From an uncultured Clostridia bacterium (GTDB lineage Bacteria; Bacillota; Clostridia; Oscillospirales; Oscillospiraceae): a DNA stretch of 7,144 bases. Both the position numbers and the translations under genes were made by a program. The notes below the pieces were generated by a model that made no database searches, was not told where the DNA came from, and saw only the letters and a program-made list of their open reading frames with translations. The stretch spans positions 1-7,144 of the forward strand of contig CALICR010000193.1 in assembly GCA_938049125.1 (NCBI GenBank), in the 5' to 3' direction. Each line of letters starts with the position of its first letter. Within the stretch, counting starts at the first letter, position 1. Of this stretch, positions 6,248 through 7,144 are shown in pieces.

Positions 6248-7106
6248 ATGAAAATTCATGAGTATCAGGCCAAGGAGCTGCTGGGCAGCTACGGCGTGCC
6301 CGTGCCCACGGGCGCGGTGGCCGAGACGCCGGAGGCCGCCGGGGAAGCGGCCCGGGCCTATGACACCTGCGTGCTCAAGGCCCAAATTCATTCCGGCGGC
6401 CGCGGAAAGGCCGGCGGCGTGAAGCTGGCCCACAGCCCCGCCGAGGCCCGGGACATCGCGGAAACGCTTCTCGGGGCCACGCTGGTCACGAAGCAGACCG
6501 GCCCAGAGGGCAAGGTCGTCCACAAGCTCCTCGTCACCGAGGCCGTGGACGTCAGGAAGGAATATTACCTCAGCATCACCGGCGACAGCGACCGGGCCGG
6601 ACTGGTCATCGTGGCCTCCGGCGCGGGCGGCACGGAGATCGAGGACACGGCGGCCCTGCATCCGGAGCTGATCGTCAAGACGCCGGTGTCGGTCCAGACG
6701 GGCTTCCGCCGCTATGAGGGCCTCGACACGGCCCGCCGCATCGGCATCCCGAAGGCGCTGGAGGGCGATTTCATCCGCCTGCTCGCCGCCATGACGAAGC
6801 TGTACCTCGAGAAGGACTGCTCTCTCGTGGAGATCAACCCCCTGGTGGAGACGGCGGACGGCCGTCTGCTGGCCCTGGACGCCAAGGTGAACTTCGATGA
6901 CAACGCCCTGTTCCGCCACCCGGAGCTGGAGGCGCTGCGCGACATCGCCGAGGAGGACCCCAAGGAGTATCGCGCCTCCCAGTACGACCTCAATTACATC
7001 AGCCTGGACGGCTCCATCGGCTGCCTCGTCAACGGTGCGGGCCTCGCCATGGCCACCATGGACATCATCCAGAAATTCGGCGGCCGGCCCGCCAACTTCC
7101 TGGACG
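6248..7106 (+). CDS. sucC: Succinate-CoA ligase (ADP-forming) subunit beta, 3' end missing
   Basis: 286 genuine codons of a protein that is usually about 390 residues. The ATP-grasp N-terminus is intact: MKIHEYQAKELL, then KAQIHSGGRGKAGGVK (44-59) with the nucleotide-binding lysine and glycine-rich loop. E195 and N197 in VEINPLV and D211 align with the Mg-nucleotide residues Glu197, Asn199 and Asp213 of the E. coli enzyme. NGAGLAMATMDI (262-273) and GGRPANFLD (278-286) open the C-terminal ligase domain. With SucD it converts succinyl-CoA, ADP and phosphate to succinate, ATP and CoA. AAGGAGG lies nine bases before the start. The reading frame appears to continue to a TAG at 7139, but everything after 7106 is sequencing adapter; the family normally continues FLDVGGGA. 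The last genuine base is the first base of the expected Val codon. Sharing the operon with korDABC ties both steps together. Confidence 0.94.
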
Positions 7107-7144
7107 AGATCGGAAGAGCGTCGTGTAGGGAAAGAGTGTAGATC
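7107..7144 (+). other. Illumina adapter contamination at contig end
   Basis: All 38 bases from AGATCGGAAGAGCGTCGTGT onward match the reverse complement of the Illumina universal (P5-side) adapter as I know it, without a mismatch. Translated in the sucC frame this gives the well-known artefact peptide IGRASCRERV followed by a false stop. The biological sequence ends at 7106. Confidence 0.97.

Noticed and set aside
5597..6919. Long minus-strand open frame (440 codons) opposite korC and sucC
   Set aside because: Same codon-bias shadow; the plus strand encodes conserved family motifs throughout.
7107..7141. Natural C-terminus or premature stop in sucC
   Set aside because: The tail and stop are encoded by sequencing adapter, not genome.

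Overview
The window reads as the end of a contig from a high-G+C anaerobic Firmicute, probably a Clostridia/Oscillospiraceae-type gut bacterium. That placement is inferred from the strong G/C-ending codon bias, purine-rich AGGAGG-type ribosome binding sites and ferredoxin-linked 2-oxoacid metabolism; no rRNA or other marker gene confirms it. No mobile element, CRISPR array, tRNA or rRNA is visible.

Left part (1-2304), all read leftward: a probable three-gene operon behind a near-consensus promoter (TATAAT with an extended -10 TG). The order is a polytopic membrane protein of unknown function (1238-2233), ribose-5-phosphate isomerase B, rpiB (783-1223), and a membrane protein with a zinc-protease-like HETAH motif that runs off the window (1-710). 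The last gene's Shine-Dalgarno sequence lies partly inside a perfect 8-bp hairpin.

Middle (2321-3440): a LysR-type regulator read leftward, divergent from the rightward metabolic operon. The 150-bp gap between them holds a candidate promoter in each direction. A 32-bp imperfect dyad fits between the two -35 boxes and is the best candidate for the regulator's operator.

Right part (3440-7106), all read rightward: a tightly packed operon for a four-subunit 2-oxoacid:ferredoxin oxidoreductase in the order D (ferredoxin), A (alpha), B (beta, thiamine diphosphate), C (gamma), followed by sucC. SucC next door points to 2-oxoglutarate as the substrate. Together they would convert 2-oxoglutarate to succinyl-CoA plus reduced ferredoxin, then to succinate with formation of ATP. 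sucD would be expected next but lies beyond the window.

The last 38 bases (7107-7144) are not genomic. They match the Illumina universal adapter read-through sequence exactly, so sucC is cut after its conserved FLD motif and the apparent C-terminus (EIGRASCRERV) is an artefact. I see no evidence for an exotic new system. The least-described items are the two membrane proteins flanking rpiB and the LysR/kor control region.
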